Assembly (NCBI RefSeq): GCF_001436455.1 | Contig: NZ_AYYU01000002.1 | Coordinates: forward strand, 62,001-126,000 | Direction of reading: 5' to 3' | DNA: 64,000 bases | Source of the DNA: Lactobacillus jensenii DSM 20557 | GTDB taxonomy: Bacteria; Bacillota; Bacilli; Lactobacillales; Lactobacillaceae | Part shown: piece after piece, positions 45,955-56,600 of the stretch | Layout of the letters: the number at the start of each line of letters is the position of its first letter | Numbering within the stretch: position 1 is the stretch's first letter | Program-made: the position numbers and the translations under genes | The notes under the pieces: generated by a model | Databases searched by the model: none | The model's input: the letters and a program-made list of their open reading frames with translations, nothing else | Told to the model about the DNA's origin: nothing

Positions 45955-46051
45955 TAAAAGCAGGAAACAATGATTGGTCATGATCATTCTTCCTTATTCT
46001 TTTTAAAGAATAAGTCTGAACTCGTAGGTTCAAACTCAGGAGGTGAATACA

Positions 46052-46327
46052 ATGGCAAACAAAGCAGAATTAGTAGCAGAAGTAGCAGCTAAGACTAAGC
46101 TTACTAAGAAGGATGTTGCTGCAGCAGTTGACGCAATTTTTGCATCAATTCAAGAAGATCTTGCTAAGGGCGAAAAGGTTCAATTAATCGGCTTTGGTAC
46201 TTTCGAAGTACGTAACCGTGCAGCTCGTAAGGGTCGTAACCCACAAACTGGTGTTGAAATCGAAATCCCTGCAAGCAAGGTTCCTGCATTCAAGCCTGGT
46301 AAGGCTCTTAAGGATGCTGTTAAGTAA
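46052..46327 (+). CDS. hup: DNA-binding protein HU
   Basis: 91 residues, full-length HU. It starts [20 protein letters not shown], has the helical dimer core, and the DNA-gripping arm [20 protein letters not shown] with [13 protein letters not shown] after it. It compacts and bends the nucleoid. ATG 46052 stands 7 nt after ggaggtg; the GTG at 46043 lies in the ribosome site itself. Confidence 0.98.
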   Translation: MANKAELVAEVAAKTKLTKKDVAAAVDAIFASIQEDLAKGEKVQLIGFGTFEVRNRAARKGRNPQTGVEIEIPASKVPAFKPGKALKDAVK

Positions 46328-46342
46328 TTTTTACTTAACTTT

Positions 46343-46375
46343 TAAAAGGTCTAGGTTTTCCTAGGCTTTTTTAAT
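46343..46375 (+). terminator. Terminator of hup
   Basis: aaaaggtctagg/cctaggctttttt imperfect stem with a short loop. Confidence 0.8.
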
Positions 46376-46440
46376 TTCTTAAATTACTTGAAGCTGTTAA
46401 GATAGAAAGAGCGAATTTACTTAGAAAGAAGGATCAATTG

Positions 46441-47691
46441 ATGTCATATTCTGAGCAACTGCTTGATGCAATTGAAAAACATGATTTTTCTCAAAATAAT
46501 ATCCTTTTAAAAAAGGCACTTGATTCTGACAGTAGTGAGCTTCTCGCAGCTTTGGCTGAGAACTTAACAGATATGGGTTTTAGTGATATGGCAAAAGATG
46601 TTTACCGTGCATTGATTGCTAAGAATCCTGAAGAGGACTTGTTTAAAGTTTATCTAGCCGAGATCTTATTGAATGATGGTCAAGATGATGATGCTTTAAG
46701 CTTACTTTATAGTATTGATGAAAATAGTGATAGCTATTTGGAAAGTTTATTAGTACAAGCGGATTATTATCAATCACTTGGTTTGCTTGAAACTGCTCAA
46801 GCTAAATTACAAGAAGCACATGAATTAGCTCCTAAAGAAGATGCAATTATTTTTGGACTAGCCGAATTAGCTTATTCAACTGGTAAAAATGAATTGGCAT
46901 TGCACTACTATCAAGATTTAGCTACTAGACAGAAGCACTTTGGAGAAATTAATTTACGCGAGAGGATTTTTGCTAGTTTAGCTAAATTAGGTCGCTATGA
47001 AGAAGCCAGTGAAATAATCAAACAATATGGACAGGACTTTATTGATATTGATACGCGATATGAAGCTGGCTTAGTTCTGTTAAGTACAAAAGATTATAAA
47101 AAGGCGATTGAATACTTGACGGGTGTATTAGAGCAGGCAAATGATTATGTAAATGCCTATCCATTACTTGCACAAGCTTATGAAGCAAATGGTGATAATG
47201 AAAAGGCTCTAGAAACGGCTCAAACAGGTTTAACCTATAATGAATACGATGAGACTCTCTACGCCTTAATCGGGCGCGTAGCGGCTAATAGTACTAAATA
47301 TGAACTTGCAGTTGATATGCTCAAAAAAGGTTTGACCTTTGCCCCTGAAAATATGGATTTACGAGTTCAATTATCAAACCTATATCTTTATTTGAAAAAA
47401 GACGAAGAAAACTTGCACTTGTTCCAAGAGATTGATGATGAAAATCTTGAGCCACAAGCTAGGTGGAATATTGCAGTTTCACTCTATCATTTGGAAAAAT
47501 ATCAAGAGTCACGCAAAGAATTCTTGCTTGCTTATCCAAACTTGCAAAATAACGCTGAATTTTTGAAAGATATGATTCGACTATTTAATATTGATGGAGA
47601 ACGAGGGGTATTGAAAGACTTACTTCAAAAGTATTTGAAGTTAATTCCAGATGATGAGGAAATGCTAGACTTATATGATGAACTAGTATAA
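46441..47691 (+). CDS. Tetratricopeptide repeat protein
   Basis: 416 residues, nearly all helical. Many TPR-like units of about 34 residues can be read, for example LLVQADYYQSLGLLETAQAK, then LFGLAELAYSTGKNELALHY-like, AGLVLLSTKDYKKAIEYLTG, and AYPLLAQAYEANGDNEKALE. No signal peptide or membrane span. This type of TPR protein after hup is common in lactobacilli and Bacillus (YpiA-like); the partner is unknown. The start is ATG 46441, with agaagg 6-8 nt upstream; the TTG at 46438 is less likely. A terminator follows. Confidence 0.9.
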   Translation: MSYSEQLLDAIEKHDFSQNNILLKKALDSDSSELLAALAENLTDMGFSDMAKDVYRALIAKNPEEDLFKVYLAEILLNDGQDDDALSLLYSIDENSDSYLESLLVQADYYQSLGLLETAQAKLQEAHELAPKEDAIIFGLAELAYSTGKNELALHYYQDLATRQKHFGEINLRERIFASLAKLGRYEEASEIIKQYGQDFIDIDTRYEAGLVLLSTKDYKKAIEYLTGVLEQANDYVNAYPLLAQAYEANGDNEKALETAQTGLTYNEYDETLYALIGRVAANSTKYELAVDMLKKGLTFAPENMDLRVQLSNLYLYLKKDEENLHLFQEIDDENLEPQARWNIAVSLYHLEKYQESRKEFLLAYPNLQNNAEFLKDMIRLFNIDGERGVLKDLLQKYLKLIPDDEEMLDLYDELV

Positions 47692-47696
47692 CCAAT

Positions 47697-47731
47697 AAAA
47701 AGAACCATATAGAAATATATGGTTCTTTTTA
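47697..47731 (+). terminator. Terminator of the TPR gene
   Basis: aaaaagaaccatat/atatggttcttttt arms with a short loop. Confidence 0.92.
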
Positions 47732-47832
47732 TGTAGCTTTTCAAAGTGAAAATATTATTATTTTTTATGTATAAATGAGATATACATACCTCTAAAGTGG
47801 TAAAATAGTAACGTATGTTGTAAAAGTTATTA

Positions 47833-47902
47833 TTGTATAAATTAATATTAATTAAATACAATCTACAACAAATATATCTATTGTAATAAAGGGAATATTC
47901 CC
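47833..47902 (+). promoter_or_regulatory. Promoter region and palindrome of the giant adhesin gene
   Basis: A candidate promoter is TTGTAT (47833-47838), 18-bp spacer, TACAAT (47857-47862). Between it and the ribosome site GGGAGG (47905-47910) lies a perfect 12-bp palindrome, gggaatattccc (47891-47902). The palindrome could bind a regulator or fold in the mRNA next to the ribosome site. Confidence 0.5.
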
Positions 47903-47918
47903 GTGGGAGGTTATTATA

Positions 47919-50900
47919 ATGGGAGTTTCAAAAAATAATTTCCGAAATAAAATGGAGCAGTCGTCAAGACAAGTTCAACACTTCGGTTTTCGTAAGTTTT
48001 CTGCTGGCTTGACGAGTGTTTTGCTTTCTACTTCATTGTATTTTGGATTTATGGGATCTGGTGCACAAGCTACCACAACTCCGTTAAGTCAATCTAGTTC
48101 AGAAAGTACTGAGCAGACAAGTTCAGCAAGTTCGTCATCGGCACGAAGTGAGCTGAATAAAGAAATTGTATCTAGCTCAACTAGTTCTTCAGTTAAGAAG
48201 GCTGATAAGACAGATTTACAAAAGCTTTATGATGAAGTTATTAAGAGTGAAGTAAAGACTCAACTGGCTTCACAGTTAACTTCTGTAAAATCTATTCTTG
48301 ATAATGACAACGCTTTACAAACTGAAGTTGATACTGCTTTAGCTAACTTAAAGCAAGCTTATATTAAGGCTTTAAGTGATAATGCGAAAAAGCAAGAACA
48401 AGCACAAGAAATTAAGACTAGTGAAGCAGGGGCTACTAAGCAAACACAGGAAACACAACCTGTTAATAATAGCTTGAATGTTGTGAAGGTGAAAACTCAA
48501 GATGCACTTTCAGTTGCTGATCTTACTACTAGCTTAATTGCAGAAACACCAACTAGTGCTAATACAGCTGATACTACTGGTGCTGATACTGAAACTATTT
48601 CTACTTCAGAATCAACTCCAAATGGTATCGAACAAGTAGCAAATCAATCAGCTACAACTGCAGTAACAAATGCAAATGAAGTTTCTACTAGTGGTGATCA
48701 AACTTTAAATCGTACTAAGCGTGAAGCTAATACTAACTTTGTAGTTACTGACAGTACTAATACTAACGCTATTCAAGGACGTAACATTAAGGTAACTTTC
48801 CTTGGTGGTAACCAATTCTATACTCGCGGCGGGGATGCAAATCACCCAATGGGTGCTGTTAACCCTGGGGTTGATGTGCAGCCAGGTTACTATGTAGCAG
48901 CTGTATCATTCCCAGGTAAAGCTGGAGATACTGTTAAGATCACCCTTCCTTATGTTAAGGGATTTACACCAAGTAAGTTAGGTGCTCAAGCTGACTTACC
49001 AGCTTCAGTTACTGCACAAAATGAAGCAACTATTACTGGCTCTGATGGCAGAAAGTACTTAGTTGAAACTTACAGCTTATCAAATAACATCGAAAGTTTG
49101 GTAACTGTTTACTTCGAATACCAAAATAATGGTTATTGGATTGTACAAGGTGACAATGCACCAGAAGTGTATAACGTTTCATCTTCTGATTTAGGAGATA
49201 AGACTTTCCAAATTAAAGCCGTTATTGGTGGTGGCGAAAATCCAGAACAAGATAAAGATAAACAAGAAGGTTCTGCAGACTTTACTACTCACTTAAGTGA
49301 AGAAATCAGTTTTGCTAGAGTTTCTGACGACTCCAGCTTAGTAGCTGGTCAAGGTGAAGATCCTTATGCTTCCGGTACTTCAAAAGCTGTTGCAGGGAAA
49401 GACTTCTCAGCATTCTTACATATTTGGGATAATTCATCATTACCACCTAACAATGGTCATGGTGTCTATTGGGGAATTTATGGTGGTACTAACTTAGGTA
49501 CTACTATTACTATTCCAACTCCAGAAGGCTATCAATTGAATATTGACGAAACTATGAAAGCCAATGGTTGGGATAGTGCTGGTTATCACATTACTCAGGA
49601 AGCTCCAGGTAAAGATATCGTAATTAAGATTGATAAGGGTTACGGTATTATGTACCAAGATAAACCTCAACCATCTTATCGCTTGATTGGTAAATTTACC
49701 CAAGCAACACCAGCTTCTGATACTAGCCTTTGGGCCTCAGGTCCTGTTAAAATTGAAAAAATTAATAACTATGATTCTACTGGCAAGCCAATCGTTATTT
49801 CATATACTGGTGACTCAACATTTAATAAAACTCTGTTAGGTCAAAGCAGTATTGATAGCGCTAAGCAAGCTTCTAAGACTATTGATCCAACTACAGGTAT
49901 GCCTACAGACGAATCCGCTATCAGCACAAACTATGGTAGTGTAAATTCATATAAGGCACCTAAGAGAAACAATGAAAAATTGTTCTTAGATGCTGAACCT
50001 GATGACAGTGAAGGATCATTTAGATTTGATAATGGTACTGCCCAAAACTTCACCACTAAAGATGGGGATGTCACATTAAACTTTACCTTTGACAAGAAGC
50101 TTAATGTTTATAAATTAAGTACTCCAAGTGCAGCATACATGGAAGGTACTAGTTTAATTAATGAATATCACTATACTTTAACTCGTGCAGATGGTTCTAC
50201 TCAGACTGGTAAGATTGATGCAGGTGGTACAATTGAAAATGCCAATCCTGCTTCTGCAGTAGTAAGCATTGTGTTAACTCCAGATCAAGTATCTTCAGCT
50301 ACAATTGTTAGACACTACTTTGATAAATATAATGAATTTACTTTCTATGGTCATGTAGTAAATAAGAATGCAGCTACTGGTGAAACTAAGTCAAATATTG
50401 GTGATCAATTAACTGCTACTTTCCAATTTAAGTCAACTAATGCCCAAGGCGTTGTAATTAACTCACCAATTGCAACTTTGACTCAAACAGTTGATGAAAC
50501 TTCTGCCTCACTTAAATTTGAAGCTTTGCCTGATACTAGTGTTCAAGCTGGTGATAAATCCGGTTGGAATATTCGTGGGTTATATGACAATTCAAGTAAG
50601 ACTGCTAGTGGATATAGTTCATATGAACCTATTATTTACTATGTATTACCAAAGGGTATTACTTACCGTAATACGCCAGGATTAGGTGCAGGCAACTTTA
50701 CTGCTGGTGGTAACACTGCCATTCCTAAAGTTTCAACCTTTATTAACTCAGAAGGCGAACAAGTAATTAAAGTTGACTATAGTGGAACTAAGTCATACTA
50801 CACTTGGCCAAAAGATGAAGATGGTATCAATGATCAATACGACATTGGTGCGGTTCCAGGACTTGATATGATTGCTGGCGATTATAAAGGGGCAGTTTAT

Positions 50901-53699
50901 ATCAAGTCAACTACACCAATGGATACAACTTTGAATCTTAAAGCAACTAGTGATGATGCGCAGAAATTGCTTGACTTGGCTGGGGATGCCACTAATCTTT
51001 ACCACGTATCTGATTTAACCTTTAAAGTTAACAGTGGTGATATTGTTAACACGGTAACTTCTGCTAAGGTTGATAATGGTGCTTGGAAAGATATTGTAAA
51101 AACAGATGTCAATCCAAATCACTTCAAGGATCATACTGTTTCATTTGGTTGGACTTTGAACAACCAAGCTTCTGATGAAGTTAAGGGAATTGTTTCAGTG
51201 GCAGAAATTCCACAAATAAACAAACATGGAAACGAATTGGACTTCCAACTATCAGGTCCAATTACTTTGCCAAGCAATTTAAAGGGTGCCAAAGCCTACT
51301 ACTACACTGGCGACTTCAATATGGATAATACTGAAGTTAGTGGTAAGCCTGATCTTTCTACTTGGCAAACTGCTGATCAAATCACAGATTGGTCCAAGGT
51401 TAAGTATGTTGCTGTATCAATTGATTCACTTCCAGCTAAGTCTTCATCTGGTAGAATTGAAATTTCTGGTCACATTACTAAAGCTCGTTATTCTAACGCA
51501 GGAACTGGTTTCTTACCAACAATTACCTATACTAAGAAGCCAGATAATTCAGATAATGGACCTTTATCAATCTTAACGATGACTGGTGCGGATGGTCGTC
51601 GTCGGGCTGCTGAAGTTGATGCTACTGTTGTGGACTCACTTGATGTTAAGGCTGTCTTTCCAACTGATTCTGGAATTTCGGATATTGACTTAGGTCGTGG
51701 CCCAGTATATACACCAAATGAAGGACAAATCTATAGTCAAAGTGATTATCCAGACTCAATGGCTGAGGGTAAGATTCCTGCAGGCTGGAAACTAGATAAG
51801 AAAGTCTTAGTTGATAATAACGGCCAAGAATATGCTTGGGGTAGATCAGTATTTTACTTAATTTCTGGTGAGCCTAACTTTACTGACTTACATGTTGAAT
51901 TCCGTTACATTCACAATCAAAGAACTATCACTCCAGGTGACTTCCCAGATAAGGATAAATCTGCCCCAATTGATGGTGTAACTTACCGTGACGTAGTCAA
52001 GACTGTAACTCGTACTATTAGAGTTCACAAGACTGATGGTACTGTTGAAACAACAACGCAACCAATCGATTTTTACAGAACCATTACTTATGATGAAGTA
52101 GATAAGAAGATTATTTCAACTAGTGCTTACAAGCCTGACGACAGTTTATGGGCAGCATATTCAGTACCTTCAGTTCCAGATAAGGTTACTGTTTACACTA
52201 AGACTATTAACAGCAAGACTACTGACCCAACTATCCTCGCTGATGGTAATGTTCCTGAAGAAACTATTGACGCTACTACTAATGATGAATTTGTCGATGT
52301 TTACTACCAAGATCCAGGTACCAAGAAGCCAGATGTTCAAAAGACTGTAACTCGTACTGTTACTGTTAACTTCCCAACTGGCTACAATGTTGATGCTACT
52401 GCTTTGAAGGCACATGATGGTAATGGTGTAACTACTACTGTTAATGGTCAAACTGTTACTAGAACTTACACAACTACTATGACTAGAACTGTAAGTTTGA
52501 AGAGTGATGGTACTTGGCAAACTACTGACTGGCAATACACTAACCAAAACTGGCCTGGTGTAACTAGTGGTGATGATTTATTACCAGCAATTACTAAATA
52601 CACCCCAACTGTAACTGATAACACTAAGCAACAAACTATTGCTTCAATTAACGCAGAAGTAGTTAACGAAAATACTCAAAACGAATCATTTACTATTAAT
52701 TACAACGAAAATGGTGTAATCCAAATCGTTGCTGTTGATAAGTCTGATAACAATAAGCCAATTTCCTTAGGTGATTTAAGTACCACCATGGAAGGCCAAG
52801 ATGGTACTACCATTGATCAAACTACTTTAAGTGGATACATTAATTCTATTAAGCAAAAGTTAGCTGGTCAAAACTACAAGTTTGATTCTCAAACTCCAAC
52901 TGCAAACCCGACTACTTATGCTGATCAAACTGTTACTCTTTACTTCACTCACAACACTCAAAGCTTTACTCCAGAAAACAAGCCAACTGATGCTGAAGAT
53001 CTAGAAAAGACTATTAGTAGAACTGTTACTGTTAACTTCCCAGACGAAGCCCATGCTCAAGCTTTTGCAGGTAAAGCTGGCTATACTGTCAACGGTAAGT
53101 CTGTAACTAGAACTGACACTGCAACCTTTACTAGAACTGCAACTAAGGACTTAGTAACTAATACTTACTCATACACTCCTTGGGTAGTTAAGGGTACTAG
53201 TCAAGCGAGCGCAACTTTACCAGGACTTAATTATGGTGAAGCATTCTTACCAGAAATTGCTCGTTATGCTCCTGATAGATCAAGTGTTAACGCAGTCACA
53301 ATTGATGATGCTTACATTAAGGCTGGCACTACCCCAGAAAGTGTAACCATTAACTATGCACCATCTTCAACTACTTTCCAAGTGGTATTGGAAGACCAAG
53401 ATGACGGCAATAAGGTTGTTAAGTCATTCACCTTTAATAACAAAGTAGGTGAAACTCACACTTACACTGACGCTGAAAAAGCTTTACCTTCAAACTATGA
53501 ATGGGCTGATGAAAACAACAAGTTAGGTGACAGTATCACCCTTAGTGACACTACTCCTGCCTTGACTGTTTACTATGTAAAGCACATGCATAAGACTACA
53601 ACTGGCACTAAGGATATCAACAGAACTATTGATGGTACTAAGCCAGATGGCAGCACAATTAATTATAGTGACAAGGTAACGTTTAACTTACACCACTGA
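47919..53699 (+). CDS. Giant YSIRK-type mucus-binding-like adhesin, N-terminal part before a frameshift
   Basis: 1926 residues before the stop. The signal peptide has a YSIRK-like motif (HFGFRKFSAGL, residues 21-31), a hydrophobic core, and a likely cut after GSGAQA (51). Then come a Ser/Thr-rich part, a helical Lys-rich segment (about 95-170), a further Thr-rich part with RTKREANTNF near residue 267, and a large non-repetitive region up to about residue 1360. Mub/MucBP-type repeats follow from nt 52001 (KTVTRTIRVHKTDG, KTVTRTVTVNFPTG, KTISRTVTVNFPDE). Such proteins are exported, sortase-anchored and bind mucus or host glycans. No anchor is present before the TGA at 53697. The coding sequence clearly continues in another frame, so this is the front half of one gene. 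Confidence 0.88.
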   Translation: MGVSKNNFRNKMEQSSRQVQHFGFRKFSAGLTSVLLSTSLYFGFMGSGAQATTTPLSQSSSESTEQTSSASSSSARSELNKEIVSSSTSSSVKKADKTDLQKLYDEVIKSEVKTQLASQLTSVKSILDNDNALQTEVDTALANLKQAYIKALSDNAKKQEQAQEIKTSEAGATKQTQETQPVNNSLNVVKVKTQDALSVADLTTSLIAETPTSANTADTTGADTETISTSESTPNGIEQVANQSATTAVTNANEVSTSGDQTLNRTKREANTNFVVTDSTNTNAIQGRNIKVTFLGGNQFYTRGGDANHPMGAVNPGVDVQPGYYVAAVSFPGKAGDTVKITLPYVKGFTPSKLGAQADLPASVTAQNEATITGSDGRKYLVETYSLSNNIESLVTVYFEYQNNGYWIVQGDNAPEVYNVSSSDLGDKTFQIKAVIGGGENPEQDKDKQEGSADFTTHLSEEISFARVSDDSSLVAGQGEDPYASGTSKAVAGKDFSAFLHIWDNSSLPPNNGHGVYWGIYGGTNLGTTITIPTPEGYQLNIDETMKANGWDSAGYHITQEAPGKDIVIKIDKGYGIMYQDKPQPSYRLIGKFTQATPASDTSLWASGPVKIEKINNYDSTGKPIVISYTGDSTFNKTLLGQSSIDSAKQASKTIDPTTGMPTDESAISTNYGSVNSYKAPKRNNEKLFLDAEPDDSEGSFRFDNGTAQNFTTKDGDVTLNFTFDKKLNVYKLSTPSAAYMEGTSLINEYHYTLTRADGSTQTGKIDAGGTIENANPASAVVSIVLTPDQVSSATIVRHYFDKYNEFTFYGHVVNKNAATGETKSNIGDQLTATFQFKSTNAQGVVINSPIATLTQTVDETSASLKFEALPDTSVQAGDKSGWNIRGLYDNSSKTASGYSSYEPIIYYVLPKGITYRNTPGLGAGNFTAGGNTAIPKVSTFINSEGEQVIKVDYSGTKSYYTWPKDEDGINDQYDIGAVPGLDMIAGDYKGAVYIKSTTPMDTTLNLKATSDDAQKLLDLAGDATNLYHVSDLTFKVNSGDIVNTVTSAKVDNGAWKDIVKTDVNPNHFKDHTVSFGWTLNNQASDEVKGIVSVAEIPQINKHGNELDFQLSGPITLPSNLKGAKAYYYTGDFNMDNTEVSGKPDLSTWQTADQITDWSKVKYVAVSIDSLPAKSSSGRIEISGHITKARYSNAGTGFLPTITYTKKPDNSDNGPLSILTMTGADGRRRAAEVDATVVDSLDVKAVFPTDSGISDIDLGRGPVYTPNEGQIYSQSDYPDSMAEGKIPAGWKLDKKVLVDNNGQEYAWGRSVFYLISGEPNFTDLHVEFRYIHNQRTITPGDFPDKDKSAPIDGVTYRDVVKTVTRTIRVHKTDGTVETTTQPIDFYRTITYDEVDKKIISTSAYKPDDSLWAAYSVPSVPDKVTVYTKTINSKTTDPTILADGNVPEETIDATTNDEFVDVYYQDPGTKKPDVQKTVTRTVTVNFPTGYNVDATALKAHDGNGVTTTVNGQTVTRTYTTTMTRTVSLKSDGTWQTTDWQYTNQNWPGVTSGDDLLPAITKYTPTVTDNTKQQTIASINAEVVNENTQNESFTINYNENGVIQIVAVDKSDNNKPISLGDLSTTMEGQDGTTIDQTTLSGYINSIKQKLAGQNYKFDSQTPTANPTTYADQTVTLYFTHNTQSFTPENKPTDAEDLEKTISRTVTVNFPDEAHAQAFAGKAGYTVNGKSVTRTDTATFTRTATKDLVTNTYSYTPWVVKGTSQASATLPGLNYGEAFLPEIARYAPDRSSVNAVTIDDAYIKAGTTPESVTINYAPSSTTFQVVLEDQDDGNKVVKSFTFNNKVGETHTYTDAEKALPSNYEWADENNKLGDSITLSDTTPALTVYYVKHMHKTTTGTKDINRTIDGTKPDGSTINYSDKVTFNLHH

Positions 53700-56600
53700 T
53701 ACTGACTTAGTAAATGGCAAGACTACTACTAAGTACGATCATGACAGCCAAAGCTTTAATGCAGTACCAGACACTGTTGCACCGGCAAGTATTGATGGCT
53801 ACAGTCGTGTATTAAACGGTGGTACTTTAGACAGTCAAGCAGTAACTCCAAATAGTAGCGACATTAATGTCCACGTAAGTTATATTGCAAATGATCAAAA
53901 GATTTTAATTAAGGCCTATGATGTTCACGACAATGGCAAGACCGAATTAGCTATTCCTCGTGGCATTATGACTTCAATTATTGGTAAGAGTAAGGCTGTT
54001 GTTGATACAACTGAAGTTCAAAGTGCAATCAACGCTATTAAGCAATACCTTGAATCTAATGGCTACACCATGATTACCAAGAATCCAGTAATTCCAACTA
54101 ATTTTGATGCTGATTCTAAGGTTGATCAAATTGTTGAATTAGACTTCGATCACAAGACTGACGTAATTGATCATGGTCATATTCCTGATGGCAGCCCAAT
54201 TAAAGCTTCAGATCTTGAAACTACCGTTAAGAGAACTGTCACTGTTCATAATACCGATGGTTCAACTCAAACTGTTAACCAAGACTTTACTGCAACTAGA
54301 ACTGCTAACTACGATCCTGTTACTAAGAAAGTAATTAGCTACAACCCATGGTCTGGTTCAAGTAGTACTTTCACTATTTCTCCACAAAAGGGCTACAAGT
54401 CTCGCTGGACTACTAGATTTGGTGAAGGGACTCCAATTTCAGCTAAGAGTGGCGATACTGATTACCAATTAGTACCCGCATACGACGTTGATGCACAACA
54501 CATTACGGCTGACACCGTTCCTGGTCAAAATGTTGACGTTTACTATGACGCACAAGATGCGACTAGAACTATCAAGTACCAAGATAAGGATACTGGTAAG
54601 ATTGTCGGCTCATTTGACTCAGATCCAGGTAAAGTTGGTACCCAAGTAACAGTTGACATTAAGGGTAATGTTCCAGACGGTTACGAATTGACCCCAGGTA
54701 TTGAAATTCCAACTCAAGTTGACGTAACTACTGACGACGTTCCAGTTGTTGTTTCTGTTCAACGTAAAGGTACTACTTACTCATACACTGATAAGAACTT
54801 GCCAACTGGTGTGACTGCAGATGACTTACAAAAGACTGTTAAGCGTCAAATTATTGAACACCTGACAACTGCAGGCCAAGATCAAGACAAGTACATTAAT
54901 CAAACTGCTAACTTTGTCAGAACTGTCACTGTTTACCCAGCAACTAAGGACTTACCTCAAAAGGTTGTCTTTGGTGAATGGACTCCTAAGACTGACGCAG
55001 ATGCAGTCTTCAGTGAAAAGGCAATTGACCAAGTAGATGGTTATATCAGCGTTGAAGTTGGTAGTGATACTGTAACTGGTCACCCAATTACTGTTGTTCC
55101 AAGCCAAGTGGTTCAAAAGTCTAACGGCGAACCAATTGATGCGGATACTTTCCACGTATACTACCGTAAGGTTTCTACAGTTCCAGAAGGAAATATTCCA
55201 GAAGGTACTACTAAGAAAGATGGTACTAAGTTAACTGATGCTGACTTAGGTACTGATATTATCCGTGATATCTATGAAACTGCACCCGGTACTAGTGAAC
55301 CTAAGCTTGTTAAGGTACAAAAAGTTCGTTTGACTAGAGATGCTTTGGTCAACCAATATACTCATGAAGTTTTGGGTTATTCAGATTGGAGAATTAATAG
55401 CGAATACAACAAGAATCATGCAGCAGATGGGTATGCTGACACTTTGCCAGACTACACTCCAACTGCTTACACTGGCTACACTCCTTCAGTTGCAGAAGTA
55501 ACTCCAATCATTCAAATTGATAACAACACTCCACACTTGATTCACGTATATATTTCATACAATAACCAAAAGCGGACACAGGTTATCAACTATGTTGACT
55601 CAGCAACTGGTAAGACTGTTCGTACCCAAACTATTACTGGTGTATCAAACCAAGATTCTTCAGAAAATCTTGAAGTCCCAGCAGGTTACGAACAAGACAC
55701 CACTAAGAAGGCAGAAAACGTAACCTTTAGTGAAGATGGTCAAAGTATTATTGCTCACTTCCAAGACAAAGATTTACCTACTGGTACTATCTACGTTAAG
55801 GCTGGGCAAGATACTTACACTAAGGACAATGTTCCAGAAAACTTACGTGACCAAGTAGTTAAGGAAGTTACTAGAACTATTACCGTTAACCGTCCTGGTG
55901 AAAAGACACCTCAAGTAATTAAGCAAACTGTTATTTTCCATAGAACTATCAAGTTTGATAAGGTAACTGGTCAAGTTATTCCTGAAACTGCAACTGCTTG
56001 GGTAACTGATGATAACTCAGCAAACGGCACTTGGGCAGAATATGATGCACCAACAATTGCTGGTTACGTACCAACTACTGCTACAGTTGCTAGTCAATCA
56101 GTTACTGCAGACACAGCTGACGCTAACATTACTATCAACTACACTGACAACACCCAAAACATTAAGTTGAAGGCTGTTGACGATACAAATAACGCATCTG
56201 AAATTACTATTCCAAGTGGTTACACTACTGAAATTTCAGGTACCAGTAGCACTCCAGTAGACCAAGATAAGCTCCAAGGCGCAATTGATAAGATTGTTAA
56301 GGCTCTTGAAGATGAAGGCTATAAATTTGCAGGTAACAACACTATTGATACTTACGATAATGACAAGACTACTGATCAATGGATTACCATTCACTTCACT
56401 CACCAAACTGAAGAAGATAGTAAGGGGCAACTTCCTGAAGGTGTAACTCCAGAAGATTTGGAAAAGACCATTACTAGAACTGTTCACGTTAAGGGTGAAC
56501 CAACTAAGGGTGACCATGATGAAACCCAAACTGTTACTGCAACTCGTAAGGCAATTTATGACAAGGTAGCTAAGAAGATTATTGGTTACACTGATTGGAC

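Noticed and set aside
47625-47861. 78-codon minus-strand frame before the adhesin
   Set aside because: Tyr/Asn-rich low-complexity translation across a terminator, with no ribosome site.
53689-53710. Programmed +1 frameshift at the adhesin junction (RF2-like shift at TGA)
   Set aside because: CAC before TGA gives poor re-pairing in the +1 frame, there is no upstream Shine-Dalgarno-like stimulator at the right place, and deleting one A upstream restores the family motif better.
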